Assembly: GCA_038254525.1 (NCBI GenBank) | Contig: JBBSGC010000098.1 | Span: 1 to 7,654 of the forward strand | Direction of reading: 5' to 3' | DNA length: 7,654 nt | DNA from: JBBSGC01 sp038254525 | Lineage (GTDB): Bacteria; Actinomycetota; Actinomycetes; Propionibacteriales; Nocardioidaceae | Shown here: piece by piece, positions 1 to 6,534 of the stretch | Layout of the letters: each line of letters starts with the position of its first letter | Position numbering within the stretch: the first letter of the stretch is position 1 | Notes under the pieces: model-generated | Told to the model about the DNA's origin: nothing | The model's input: the letters and a program-made list of their open reading frames with translations, nothing else | Database searches by the model: none | Position numbers and translations under genes: made by a program

Positions 1-57
1 CGGCAGGTCGGTCGCGGCGTGGGCGGCGGCGTCGGTGGCGGGACGCATGGCAGTCAT
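1..57 (-). CDS. korB: 2-oxoacid:ferredoxin oxidoreductase beta subunit, N-terminal 19 codons only
   Basis: Only the start of this gene is present; it runs off the left edge. The ATG (57-55) overlaps the korA stop in an ATGA arrangement, and an AGGAG ribosome-binding site (67-63, inside korA) sits 5 nt upstream, so the pair is translationally coupled. The visible residues (MTAMRPATDAAAHAATDLP) are an unconserved Ala-rich leader and say nothing about function. A second in-frame ATG (48-46) is possible but lacks such a good site. The assignment rests on context: in actinobacteria korA is followed directly by korB, the thiamine-diphosphate-binding beta subunit of 2-oxoglutarate:ferredoxin oxidoreductase. 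Identity is inferred from position, not from sequence. Confidence 0.7.
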   Translation of the reverse strand, partial: MTAMRPATDAAAHAATDLP

Positions 58-1946
58 GGCTTCTCCTGGTCGGTGCCGGACGCGACACCGCGGATGACGT
101 CAGCTAGCTCTGCGGCTTGGAACGGCAGGCCGCGCACCTGGTGGTAACTGATCGCGTCCACCAGGTATTTCGCCCGCAGCAGCATCGACAGCTGGCCGAG
201 GTTCATCTCCGGCACCAGCACCGTCTCGTAGCGTCGCAGCACCGTCTCGAGGTCCTTCGGGAACGGGTTCAGGTGCCGCAGGTGCGCCTGCGCGACCGGG
301 ATCCCCTCCTTGCGTACGCGGCGGATCCCGGCGCCGATCGGGCCGTACGTCGAGCCCCAGCCGAGCACGAGCACCCGGGCCGCGCCGTCGGGGTCGTCGA
401 CCTCGAGCGGCGGCAGCGAGGCGGCGACCGCCTCCACCTTGGCGGCCCGGGTTCGGACCATGAGGTCGTGGTTCACCGGGTCGTAGGAGATGTCACCGGT
501 GCGGTCGGCCTTCTCCAGGCCACCGATGCGGTGCTCGAGCCCCGCCGTGCCTGGGACGGCCCACGGCCGGGCCAGCGTCTGCGGGTCGCGCACGTACGGC
601 CAGAACACCTCGGCGCCGTCAGGGTCCACCGAGTTGGGCGTCGTGGCGAAGGCCGGGTCGATGACCGGCAGGTCGGCGGGCTCCGGAAGCCGCCACGGCT
701 CCGACCCGTTGGCCAGGTAGCCGTCGGACAGCAGCATCACCGGCGTGCGGTAGGTGACCGCTATCCGCGCCGCCTCCAGGGCCGTGTCGAAGCAGTCGGC
801 CGGCGAGCGCGGCGCCACGATCGGGACTGGCGCCTCGCCGTTGCGACCGAACATCGCCTGCAGCAGGTCGGACTGCTCGGTCTTGGTCGGCAAGCCGGTC
901 GAGGGACCACCGCGCTGGATGTCGCAGATCACCAGCGGAAGCTCCAGCATGACCGCCAGGCCGATGGTCTCGCTCTTGAGTGCTATCCCGGGACCCGAGG
1001 TGGTCGTGACGCCCAGCGCGCCGCCGAAGGAGGCGCCCAGCGCCGCACCGATGCCCGCGATCTCGTCCTCGGCCTGAAACGTCGTGACGTTGAAGCGCTT
1101 GTGCTTGCTGAGCTCGTGCAGCACGTCGGAGGCTGGTGTGATGGGGTAGGCCCCCAGGAAGATCGGCAGTCCGCTCTGCTGACCCGCAGCGACCAAACCG
1201 TACGCAAGAGCCAGGTTCCCGGTGATGTTTCGGTAGCGGCCCGGCGGCATCACGGCCGGCTTCACCTCGTAGCTCACCGCAAATGCCTCGGTGGTCTCCC
1301 CGAAGTTCCACCCGGCGCGGAATGCTGTGATGTTGGCGTCCCGGATGTCCGGCGCCTTTGCGAAGCTGCTCTGCAGGTAGTCGATGGTCGGCTCGGGCGG
1401 CCGGCCGTACATCCACGACAGCAGACCGAGGGCGAACATGTTCTTGGCCCGGCCGGCGTCTTTGCGCGACAGGCCGAAGCCCTGCACAGCCTCCACCGTC
1501 AGTGCGGTCAGGTCCACCGCGTGCACGGTGAAGGCGTCCAGCGCGGCACCGTCGAGCGGGTTGTCGGTGTAACCGGCCCGCCTGAGGTTGCGCGGAGTGA
1601 AGTCGTGGGTGTCGACGATGACCGAGGCCCCGGCCGGCAGGTCGGCGACATTGGCGCGCAGCGCGGCGGGGTTCATGGCCACCAGCACATCCGGCGCATC
1701 GCCCGGCGTCAGGATGTCGAAGTCCGCAAAATGCACCTGGAAGCTGGAGACGCCCGGAAGGGTGCCGGCGGGCGCCCTGATCTCGGCGGGGAAGTTCGGC
1801 AGCGTCGACAGGTCGTTGCCGAAGGCGGCCGTCTCGGCAGTGAAGCGGGCTCCGGTCAGCTGCATGCCGTCGCCGGAGTCACCGGCGAATCGGATGATGA
1901 CTCGGTCGAGCTGCTTGACCGGCTTGGGCACGACGGCCTTTCTCAC
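54..1946 (-). CDS. korA: 2-oxoglutarate:ferredoxin oxidoreductase, fused gamma/alpha subunit
   Basis: This 630-residue protein has the size and domain order of actinobacterial KorA. The N-terminal gamma-type domain (about residues 15-205) begins with a GDSGDG motif at 22-27. The alpha/pyrimidine-binding domain (about 240-420) carries the family YPITP motif at 267-271, the QAEDE segment near 291-295 and SGPG at 317-320. A C-terminal transketolase-like domain (about 520-615) follows. With KorB, the family catalyses CoA-dependent oxidative decarboxylation of 2-oxoglutarate to succinyl-CoA with reduction of ferredoxin, in the cytoplasm, as an alternative to NAD-linked 2-oxoglutarate dehydrogenase. 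The start is GTG at 1946 with no clear ribosome-binding site; conserved sequence begins about 15 residues in, so a start slightly downstream is not excluded. The reading frame is intact. Substrate preference (2-oxoglutarate versus pyruvate or other 2-oxoacids) is inferred from family architecture. Confidence 0.93.
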   Translation of the reverse strand: MRKAVVPKPVKQLDRVIIRFAGDSGDGMQLTGARFTAETAAFGNDLSTLPNFPAEIRAPAGTLPGVSSFQVHFADFDILTPGDAPDVLVAMNPAALRANVADLPAGASVIVDTHDFTPRNLRRAGYTDNPLDGAALDAFTVHAVDLTALTVEAVQGFGLSRKDAGRAKNMFALGLLSWMYGRPPEPTIDYLQSSFAKAPDIRDANITAFRAGWNFGETTEAFAVSYEVKPAVMPPGRYRNITGNLALAYGLVAAGQQSGLPIFLGAYPITPASDVLHELSKHKRFNVTTFQAEDEIAGIGAALGASFGGALGVTTTSGPGIALKSETIGLAVMLELPLVICDIQRGGPSTGLPTKTEQSDLLQAMFGRNGEAPVPIVAPRSPADCFDTALEAARIAVTYRTPVMLLSDGYLANGSEPWRLPEPADLPVIDPAFATTPNSVDPDGAEVFWPYVRDPQTLARPWAVPGTAGLEHRIGGLEKADRTGDISYDPVNHDLMVRTRAAKVEAVAASLPPLEVDDPDGAARVLVLGWGSTYGPIGAGIRRVRKEGIPVAQAHLRHLNPFPKDLETVLRRYETVLVPEMNLGQLSMLLRAKYLVDAISYHQVRGLPFQAAELADVIRGVASGTDQEKP

Positions 1947-1964
1947 GGGGGTGGTCCAGTGACG

Positions 1965-1970
1965 ATTCTA
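1965..1970 (-). promoter_or_regulatory. possible -10 element for korAB
   Basis: On the minus strand the hexamer TAGAAT lies 18 nt upstream of the korA GTG, in an AT-richer patch of otherwise GC-rich DNA. If it is a -10 box, the 5' leader would be only about 10 nt, which fits the lack of a clear ribosome-binding site. I see no convincing -35 hexamer at 16-18 nt spacing, so this is a weak call based on one hexamer and its position. Confidence 0.3.
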
Positions 1971-2040
1971 CGACCGAAAGTCGGACCTTCCCGGCGCGGC
2001 CGCCAGCCGTACGCTACGCAGGACTCGACGAGGGAGCGCG

Positions 2041-2712
2041 TGCCGTGCGCTGTGCGAACCGTGCCTCCCTGATCTCGCGGCGGTGGTCGTCGGTGTGGCC
2101 GGCGCCGCGTCGCGGGCGCCGCGGGTCGGGCCAGCCGCGGCGTCTCTGCCAACGTCTCAGCCGACCCCACACGCCGACGTCGACTTCGGCTTCGCCGACC
2201 AGGTCATCGGGTTCGCCGAGCGCAACCAGCAGCTGGTGTTCGGGGCGCGCCTGGTGTGGCACCAGGGCTTCGGGACCGGGGTGGACCCACCACGACCTGT
2301 GGGGGTTGGCGCCCAAGGCAGCCCGCCAGCTGCTCTTCGGCACGGTCGAGCGGGTGGTCCGGCGCGGTGCTCGTACTCAACGACTTCGGCTACGAGACCG
2401 TCAACCAGTACGGCGATCGCCCGGTCGACAAGCGGCACGCGACGCTGCACGACCTGGACCGGTTGCTCGACGCCGGAGCCCCGGTGCACGCGTTCGGGGT
2501 GCAGGCGCACCTGCTCGCGGACCGGTTCGCGGACCGGTTCCACGGAGGTGACTATCGCCGCTTCCTGACAGAAGTCGCGGGTCGTGGCCTGAAGGTTGTG
2601 ATCACCGAGCTGGACGTCCTCGACGACGGCTTGCCGCGGCGCCCGCTGGCGTTCGACCGTCGGCTGCGCCCCAAACCTGCGTGCTCCGCCATGAGCGACC
2701 GTCTCGCGCTCG
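2041..2712 (+). pseudogene. degraded GH10 endo-1,4-beta-xylanase gene
   Basis: Pieces of a glycoside hydrolase family 10 (TIM-barrel xylanase) protein follow each other in correct order but in three frames. Piece 1 (about 2158-2271, frame 1) reads FGFADQVIGFAERN then LVWHQ, the barrel segment before the active site. Piece 2 (about 2272-2361, frame 2) matches the helix after that strand (LLFGTVERVVRR). Piece 3 (2364-2712, frame 3) gives AVLVLNDFGYE, HAFGVQAHLLADRF, VITELDV with the catalytic nucleophile Glu (codon 2607-2609), and ends with FDRRLRPKPA, the normal C-terminal segment. The block between pieces 2 and 3, which should hold the WDVVNE acid/base Glu, is missing. So is the block between ITELDV...LP and the C-terminal FDRRL segment (around 2634-2645). 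The N-terminal third is unrecognisable, though a hydrophobic Ala/Val stretch near 2074-2110 could be an old signal peptide. With the acid/base residue gone, no active xylanase can be made. Confidence 0.85.
2517..2540 (+). repeat. 12-bp perfect tandem duplication in the xylanase remnant
   Basis: Two adjacent copies of gcggaccggttc encode ADRFADRF in the surviving third frame of the GH10 remnant, just after the AHLL segment. Being a multiple of three, it keeps the frame. It looks like a slippage duplication, though a natural variation of this loop cannot be excluded. Confidence 0.6.
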
Positions 2713-2757
2713 CACCGCAACGGCCTCCGCTGTGGGACTCGCCTCGCGGCGCTACGT

Positions 2758-3624
2758 CTACAGCGCAGCCAGCTCTTCTCGGGGAAGCTGCAAAGAGGCG
2801 GCCAGTGCGGAGTCGGTGATCGACGCCGGCTTCGACGCGCCGGGGATCGGGATGCACACCGGCGACAGGGACAGCAACCAGGCCAGGCAGACCTGCTGCG
2901 GGCTCACGCCGTGCCTCCGCGCGATGGTGTCGAACTTGGCATGGCTCGAGCCCAGGTCACGCGCCCTGCCGATGCCGCCGAGCGGGCTCCACGGCAGGAA
3001 CGCCAGGCCGAGCCGAGTGCAGAGCTCGAGCTCGGGCAGGCTGGACCTGAAGGCCGGTGACAGCTGGTTCTGCACGCTGACCAGTGCGGCACCCAGGACG
3101 TCCACGGCCTGCTGGATCTGGTCTGGGTCGGCGTTGGAGATCCCGACCCGCTGCACCAGGCCGGCATCGAGCAGCTCCCGTAGGCCGCCCATCGTCTCCG
3201 CGTACGGCACGCGGGGGTCGGGACGGTGGTGCTGATAGAGCCCGATCGCCTCGACGCCCAGTCGACGCAGTGACGCCTCGCACGCGCGCCGAAGGTAGTC
3301 CGGTCGGCCGTCGACGTCCCAGTCTGCTCCGTCTCGGGTGTGCCCGCCTTTGGTCGCCACCAGCACGGAGCCAACCACGGCACGATCGCCGTAGGAGGCG
3401 AGTGACGCGGCGACGAGTTCCTCGTTATGACCCATGGTGCCGTCTGGCGTGTACGCGTCAGCGGTGTCGATGAGCGTGACTCCGGCGTCGAGCGCGGCAT
3501 GCACGGTTGCCTGTGCCTGTTCGTCGTCGGGATGCCCGCTCACCGACAAAGGCATCGCACCGAGCCCGATGGCGCCGACTTCGGCGTCACCGATCCTGCG
3601 CTGCTCCATCCTGCGCTGCTCCAT
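2758..3624 (-). CDS. aldo/keto reductase
   Basis: This 288-residue protein is a member of the aldo/keto reductase superfamily, cytoplasmic (alpha/beta)8-barrel enzymes that reduce carbonyl groups with NADPH. It opens with the family GLGAMPLS segment. The catalytic tetrad fits Asp53 and Tyr58 (LIDTADAY), Lys92 (VATKGG) and His133 (LYQHHRPDP). GISNADPDQ and VQNQLSP follow at mid-protein, and the C-terminal LPWSPLGG and PIPGASKP segments are the NADP-binding end of the barrel. The frame extends upstream to 3750, but I place the start at the ATG 3624-3622 because GGAGGAGG (3635-3628) lies directly upstream with good spacing and conservation begins there. The start codon and next four codons are duplicated in tandem. 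The gene is convergent with the xylanase remnant and divergent from the cyclase, so it is probably transcribed alone. The substrate cannot be read from sequence. Confidence 0.93.
   Translation of the reverse strand: MEQRRMEQRRIGDAEVGAIGLGAMPLSVSGHPDDEQAQATVHAALDAGVTLIDTADAYTPDGTMGHNEELVAASLASYGDRAVVGSVLVATKGGHTRDGADWDVDGRPDYLRRACEASLRRLGVEAIGLYQHHRPDPRVPYAETMGGLRELLDAGLVQRVGISNADPDQIQQAVDVLGAALVSVQNQLSPAFRSSLPELELCTRLGLAFLPWSPLGGIGRARDLGSSHAKFDTIARRHGVSPQQVCLAWLLSLSPVCIPIPGASKPASITDSALAASLQLPREELAAL
3595..3624 (-). repeat. 15-bp tandem duplication of the aldo/keto reductase start
   Basis: The unit ATGGAGCAGCGCAGG occurs twice head to tail, giving MEQRRMEQRR and two in-frame start codons (3624 and 3609). 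Only the upstream ATG has the GGAGGAGG site at normal spacing. For the second ATG the nearest purine-rich candidate is the repeat unit's own GCGCAGG. Confidence 0.9.
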
Positions 3625-3809
3625 GGGCCTCCTCCGGGAGGGGATCGAGCGGTCGAGCGTACGCCGGGGTCCCTGACCGGTGGCGGCGGGTGTCCTCGGA
3701 GGGAGGAATGTGAGGCCGTGCGGGGCGACCAGCAGGGAACGCAGGCACAATGGCAGTGAGGACGTGGCGGTGAACGCCGTGACAACTGAAGGTGGAGGTG
3801 ATTGCGGTC
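3625..3809. promoter_or_regulatory. divergent intergenic region, aldo/keto reductase / diguanylate cyclase
   Basis: This 185-bp gap must hold the promoters of both flanking, divergently oriented genes. Strong ribosome-binding sites lie at its edges: GGAGGAGG (3635-3628) for the reductase and GGAGGTG (3794-3800) for the cyclase. A CACAAT hexamer near 3746 could be a -10 for the plus strand, but I find no matching -35 and no clear operator palindrome, so no promoter is called precisely. Confidence 0.45.
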
Positions 3810-5228
3810 GTGGACCAGGCGCCCCTCGGCATGCCCGCGCTCCGCAGGCTGCACGAGCTGATCGGCCAGCTCAACGGCTCGAACAGTCTCGACGAGACTC
3901 TGCAGGCGGTCGTCGACGGCGTCGTGGCGATCGTCGGCTTCGAGATTGCGGTGGTAAGTCTCGCCCATGCTGACGGCATGCTGGAGGCGGTCGCCGTGGC
4001 CGGCAACGAGGAGGCCCGGGCGGCGCTGCTGGGTCACCGGTTGCCGATCGCGAGCTGGACGGCCGAGCTCGATGTCGCCGACCACTGGGGCAAGCTGCGT
4101 TTCGTTCCACATGGCCGGCTGCCGGCCGACCAGCTGATCGGCTGGGTGCCTGACTTCGAGCCGCTGGACCTCCCGGACGCCTGGCATCCGCTCGACGCGC
4201 TCTACGCGCCGTTGCACTCGGCCAACGGCCAGCTCGTGGGGATGCTCTCGGTGGACCTGCCCAACGACCGCCGCCTACCCGGGCCGGTGCAACGCGAGCT
4301 GCTCGAGCTGTTCGCCGGGCAGGCCGGCATAGCTGTCGACAACGCTCTGGTCACCCAGCAGCTGAAGACCAGCGAGGAGACCTTCCGGCTGGCCTTCGAG
4401 GGCGCCGGCAACGGGATGGCGCTGATCTCACTGGACCCGACAGATCTCGGTCGCTACCTGCGGGTCAACGCCGCACTGTGCGCCATGGTCGGCCGCTCCG
4501 CCGAACAGCTGCTGCAGGGCACGTTCTTCGATGTGACTCATCCCGACGACCGTGAGGACAACCGCCGAGCGCTGCAGCTGCTGCTCGATGGGGACCGGGA
4601 GACACTGCAGGTGGAGAAGCGGTACGTGCACGCCGACGGGCACGCCGTGTGGGTGTCGCTGACCACGTCGGTGGTGCACGGCGGCGGCGGTGCCGCTGAG
4701 TATCTGATGAGCTCAATCGAGGACATCACCGAGCGTCGGGTGGCCGAGGCTGAGCTGCAGCACCGAGCTCATCACGACCCGCTGACCGGCCTGCCCAACC
4801 GGCGTGCCCTGGCCGGTCGCCTGGCCCGGGCACTCGCGGCAGCCGAATCCACGGGGCAGCCCGGGGCCGTGCTGTTCTGCGACCTCGACGACTTCAAGCG
4901 CGTGAACGACAGCCACGGCCACGCGTGCGGCGACAAGGTGCTGGCCGTCATCGCCGAGCGGATGGCCGGTGTCATGCGGGGCAGCGACTCGGTGATCAGG
5001 CTCGGCGGCGACGAGTTCATCGTGGTGGCCGACGCGCTGAGTGGCCCGGAGGCGAGCGCGCTGGCGCAGCGGCTGGCCGAAGCGGTCCGGGACCCGGTCA
5101 GCGTGGAGGGCGTGGTTGCGCGGGTCAGTGTCAGCATCGGAATCGCGCCGATCCCGATTTGTGACGGCGACCCGAAGCAGCTGTTGAAGGACGCCGACGC
5201 GGCGATGTACCAAGCCAAGGCGAGCTGA
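3810..5228 (+). CDS. diguanylate cyclase with GAF, PAS and GGDEF domains
   Basis: Cytoplasmic 472-residue sensor protein predicted to make cyclic di-GMP from two GTP. A GAF domain spans about residues 12-180 and ends in a helix leading to a PAS domain (about 190-310, with NGMALIS, THPDDR and the closing SSIEDITERR). A GGDEF domain follows (about 318-472, opening with HDPLTGLPNRRAL). The signature GGDEF (399-403) is intact, so activity is expected. RGSD (390-393), exactly five residues before it, is an intact inhibitory I-site (RxxD) for product feedback. There is no EAL domain, no transmembrane segment and no signal peptide. The domain stops at YQAKAS, slightly short of the usual end. I chose GTG 3810 because GGAGGTG (3794-3800) lies 9 nt upstream; a GTG at 3792 would overlap that site. 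The gene ends 14 nt before the nuoB-like gene in the same direction, so they probably share a transcript. The signals sensed by GAF and PAS are unknown. Confidence 0.95.
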   Translation: MDQAPLGMPALRRLHELIGQLNGSNSLDETLQAVVDGVVAIVGFEIAVVSLAHADGMLEAVAVAGNEEARAALLGHRLPIASWTAELDVADHWGKLRFVPHGRLPADQLIGWVPDFEPLDLPDAWHPLDALYAPLHSANGQLVGMLSVDLPNDRRLPGPVQRELLELFAGQAGIAVDNALVTQQLKTSEETFRLAFEGAGNGMALISLDPTDLGRYLRVNAALCAMVGRSAEQLLQGTFFDVTHPDDREDNRRALQLLLDGDRETLQVEKRYVHADGHAVWVSLTTSVVHGGGGAAEYLMSSIEDITERRVAEAELQHRAHHDPLTGLPNRRALAGRLARALAAAESTGQPGAVLFCDLDDFKRVNDSHGHACGDKVLAVIAERMAGVMRGSDSVIRLGGDEFIVVADALSGPEASALAQRLAEAVRDPVSVEGVVARVSVSIGIAPIPICDGDPKQLLKDADAAMYQAKAS

Positions 5229-5242
5229 GGCACCGGCGGGAC

Positions 5243-5830
5243 ATGAGCACCGACCTCCCGGTACCCACCCTGGGCTCCGTTCCCGCCCCCGCGCTGGCGC
5301 CAGAGCCACTGCGCTTCTTGTTGAACTGGGGCCCGGCGTACTCGATGTGGGTCTTCAACCTCGGCCTCGCCTGCTGTGCCGTGGAGTTCATCGCCACCGC
5401 GATGTCGCGGCACGACCTCGTCCGGCTCGGCGAGACCCCGACCGCGCCGGGGCCGCGGCAGGCCGACCTGATGGTCGTCTCGGGCACGGTGACCGACAAG
5501 ATGGCCCCGGCGGTAAGACGTCTCTACGAGCAGCTGCCCGAGCCGAGGTACGTGATCTCGTTCGGCTCCTGTGCCAACAGCGGCGGCCCCTACTGGGACT
5601 CCTACTGCGTGACCAAAGGCGTCGACCAGCTCATCCCGGTCGACGTCTACGTGCCCGGCTGCCCGCCCCGGCCCGAGGCCCTGGTGCAGGGCATCGTCAC
5701 CCTGCACGACAAGATCGCCGCCGAGTCGTCGGCGAACCGCTACCCGCGGCGCGGCGCGGCATCGCTGCAGCAGCCGGTTCTCCGGCCCGGTGCCACCACG
5801 TCACGCGCTGGCCGGCCGGATCGGTCATGA
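5243..5830 (+). CDS. NuoB-like subunit of a complex I / group 4 hydrogenase-type enzyme
   Basis: This 195-residue protein matches the 20-kDa (PSST/NuoB) subunit, which carries the terminal [4Fe-4S] cluster N2 that passes electrons to quinone (complex I) or to the NiFe site (related hydrogenases). The four cluster ligands are present: Cys44 and Cys45 (GLACCAVEF), Cys110 (FGSCANSGG) and Cys140 (VYVPGCPPRPEAL). GTVTDKMAPAVRRLYEQLPE (81-100) is the conserved core. The last ~35 residues, after HDKIAAE, form an Arg/Ala/Pro-rich tail without family similarity. The ribosome-binding site is weak (GGCGGGA just before the ATG). It follows the cyclase by 14 nt and overlaps the next gene by 4 nt (ATGA). 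The fit to NuoB is strong, but because neither NuoA nor NuoD is adjacent I call it NuoB-like rather than the housekeeping nuoB. Confidence 0.93.
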   Translation: MSTDLPVPTLGSVPAPALAPEPLRFLLNWGPAYSMWVFNLGLACCAVEFIATAMSRHDLVRLGETPTAPGPRQADLMVVSGTVTDKMAPAVRRLYEQLPEPRYVISFGSCANSGGPYWDSYCVTKGVDQLIPVDVYVPGCPPRPEALVQGIVTLHDKIAAESSANRYPRRGAASLQQPVLRPGATTSRAGRPDRS

Positions 5831-6534
5831 GCCAGGTCGGCTGGCGAGCTGCCGTCCATGCTGCTGCGATGGACGCCGTCGGCGGGGCAGACCTCTGCAC
5901 TCTCGACGACACGTTTGGCCCGTTGGCGCTGGACGTGGCGCCGGACCGCTGGGTTGATGTCGCACGGGCGCTGCGGGACGAGGTCGGGTGCTGCTATTTC
6001 GACTGGCTGAGTGCAGTCGACGAGCTCGACGACGGCTTCCGGGTCCTGTGTCACGTCGCCCGGTGGGGAACGCCGGTGAGCCACGTCGTCCTGCGCACGC
6101 TGGTGAACCGGCAGCAGCCGCGGCTCGCCTCACTGGTCCCCGTGTGGTCCGGCGCCGGATGGCACGAGCGGGAGACCTTCGAGATGTTCGGTGTCGAGTT
6201 CGTCGGTGGCGACCCGATGTCGACGCTGCTGCTGCCTGAGGGCTTCGAGGGCCATCCGCTGCGCAAGGACTTCGTGTTGGCCTCGCGGGTCGCCAAGGCG
6301 TGGCCGGGTGCCAAGGAGCCGGGGGAGTCCGAGCACGACGCCGCACCCGCGCGCCGGCGGGTGCTGCCGGCCGGAGTTCCCGACGCCGAGGCGTGGGGTC
6401 CTCGACCGGCGAGGTCGCCCGCAGCTGACCCGCTGACGGTCGCCCGCAGCGCCGGTCCGCCCGTCCGAGCACGGGGTGCCCGCCGCGCTCCCGGTCGCGC
6501 AAGCGCCGAACCGGGAGAGCCGACCGGTGGCTGA
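5827..6534 (+). CDS. NuoC-like 30-kDa subunit
   Basis: This 235-residue protein matches NuoC, a peripheral-arm subunit that carries no cofactor and packs against NuoB and NuoD. The family signature is visible: GWHERETFEMFGVEF (111-125, the usual W-ERE-x-DxFG motif with Glu-Met in place of the usual Asp) and EGHPLRKDF (141-149). The N-terminal ~100 residues are the less conserved alpha/beta part. After about residue 165 comes a ~70-residue Arg/Pro/Ala-rich tail with no recognisable domain. The ATG overlaps the nuoB-like stop (ATGA) and lacks its own clear ribosome-binding site, suggesting translational coupling. The open frame extends upstream to 5347, but that part only shadows the nuoB-like gene. 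No NuoD domain is fused and no separate NuoD gene follows. Confidence 0.9.
   Translation: MSQVGWRAAVHAAAMDAVGGADLCTLDDTFGPLALDVAPDRWVDVARALRDEVGCCYFDWLSAVDELDDGFRVLCHVARWGTPVSHVVLRTLVNRQQPRLASLVPVWSGAGWHERETFEMFGVEFVGGDPMSTLLLPEGFEGHPLRKDFVLASRVAKAWPGAKEPGESEHDAAPARRRVLPAGVPDAEAWGPRPARSPAADPLTVARSAGPPVRARGARRAPGRASAEPGEPTGG

Noticed and set aside
117..2072. 651-codon open frame on the plus strand opposite korA
   Set aside because: It is antisense to a clear korA gene, is His/Arg/Val-rich with no known motif, and is the usual long shadow frame in GC-rich DNA.
2713..2757. Possible bidirectional terminator between the xylanase remnant and the aldo/keto reductase
   Set aside because: Only a 4-bp CGCC/GGCG stem is visible, which is expected by chance in such GC-rich DNA.
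3625..3750. Longer N-terminus for the aldo/keto reductase, starting at 3750
   Set aside because: The extra 42 residues are Arg/Pro-rich and unconserved, and a strong ribosome-binding site (3635-3628) points to the ATG at 3624.
5347..5826. Upstream extension of the nuoC-like frame
   Set aside because: This part overlaps the nuoB-like gene in another frame, has no NuoC similarity, and the ATG at 5827 sits on a classic ATGA overlap.
6476..6526. ATG start at 6476 for the nuoI-like gene
   Set aside because: It would add 17 unconserved residues deep inside the nuoC-like gene; GTG 6527 has a GGGAG site at good spacing.
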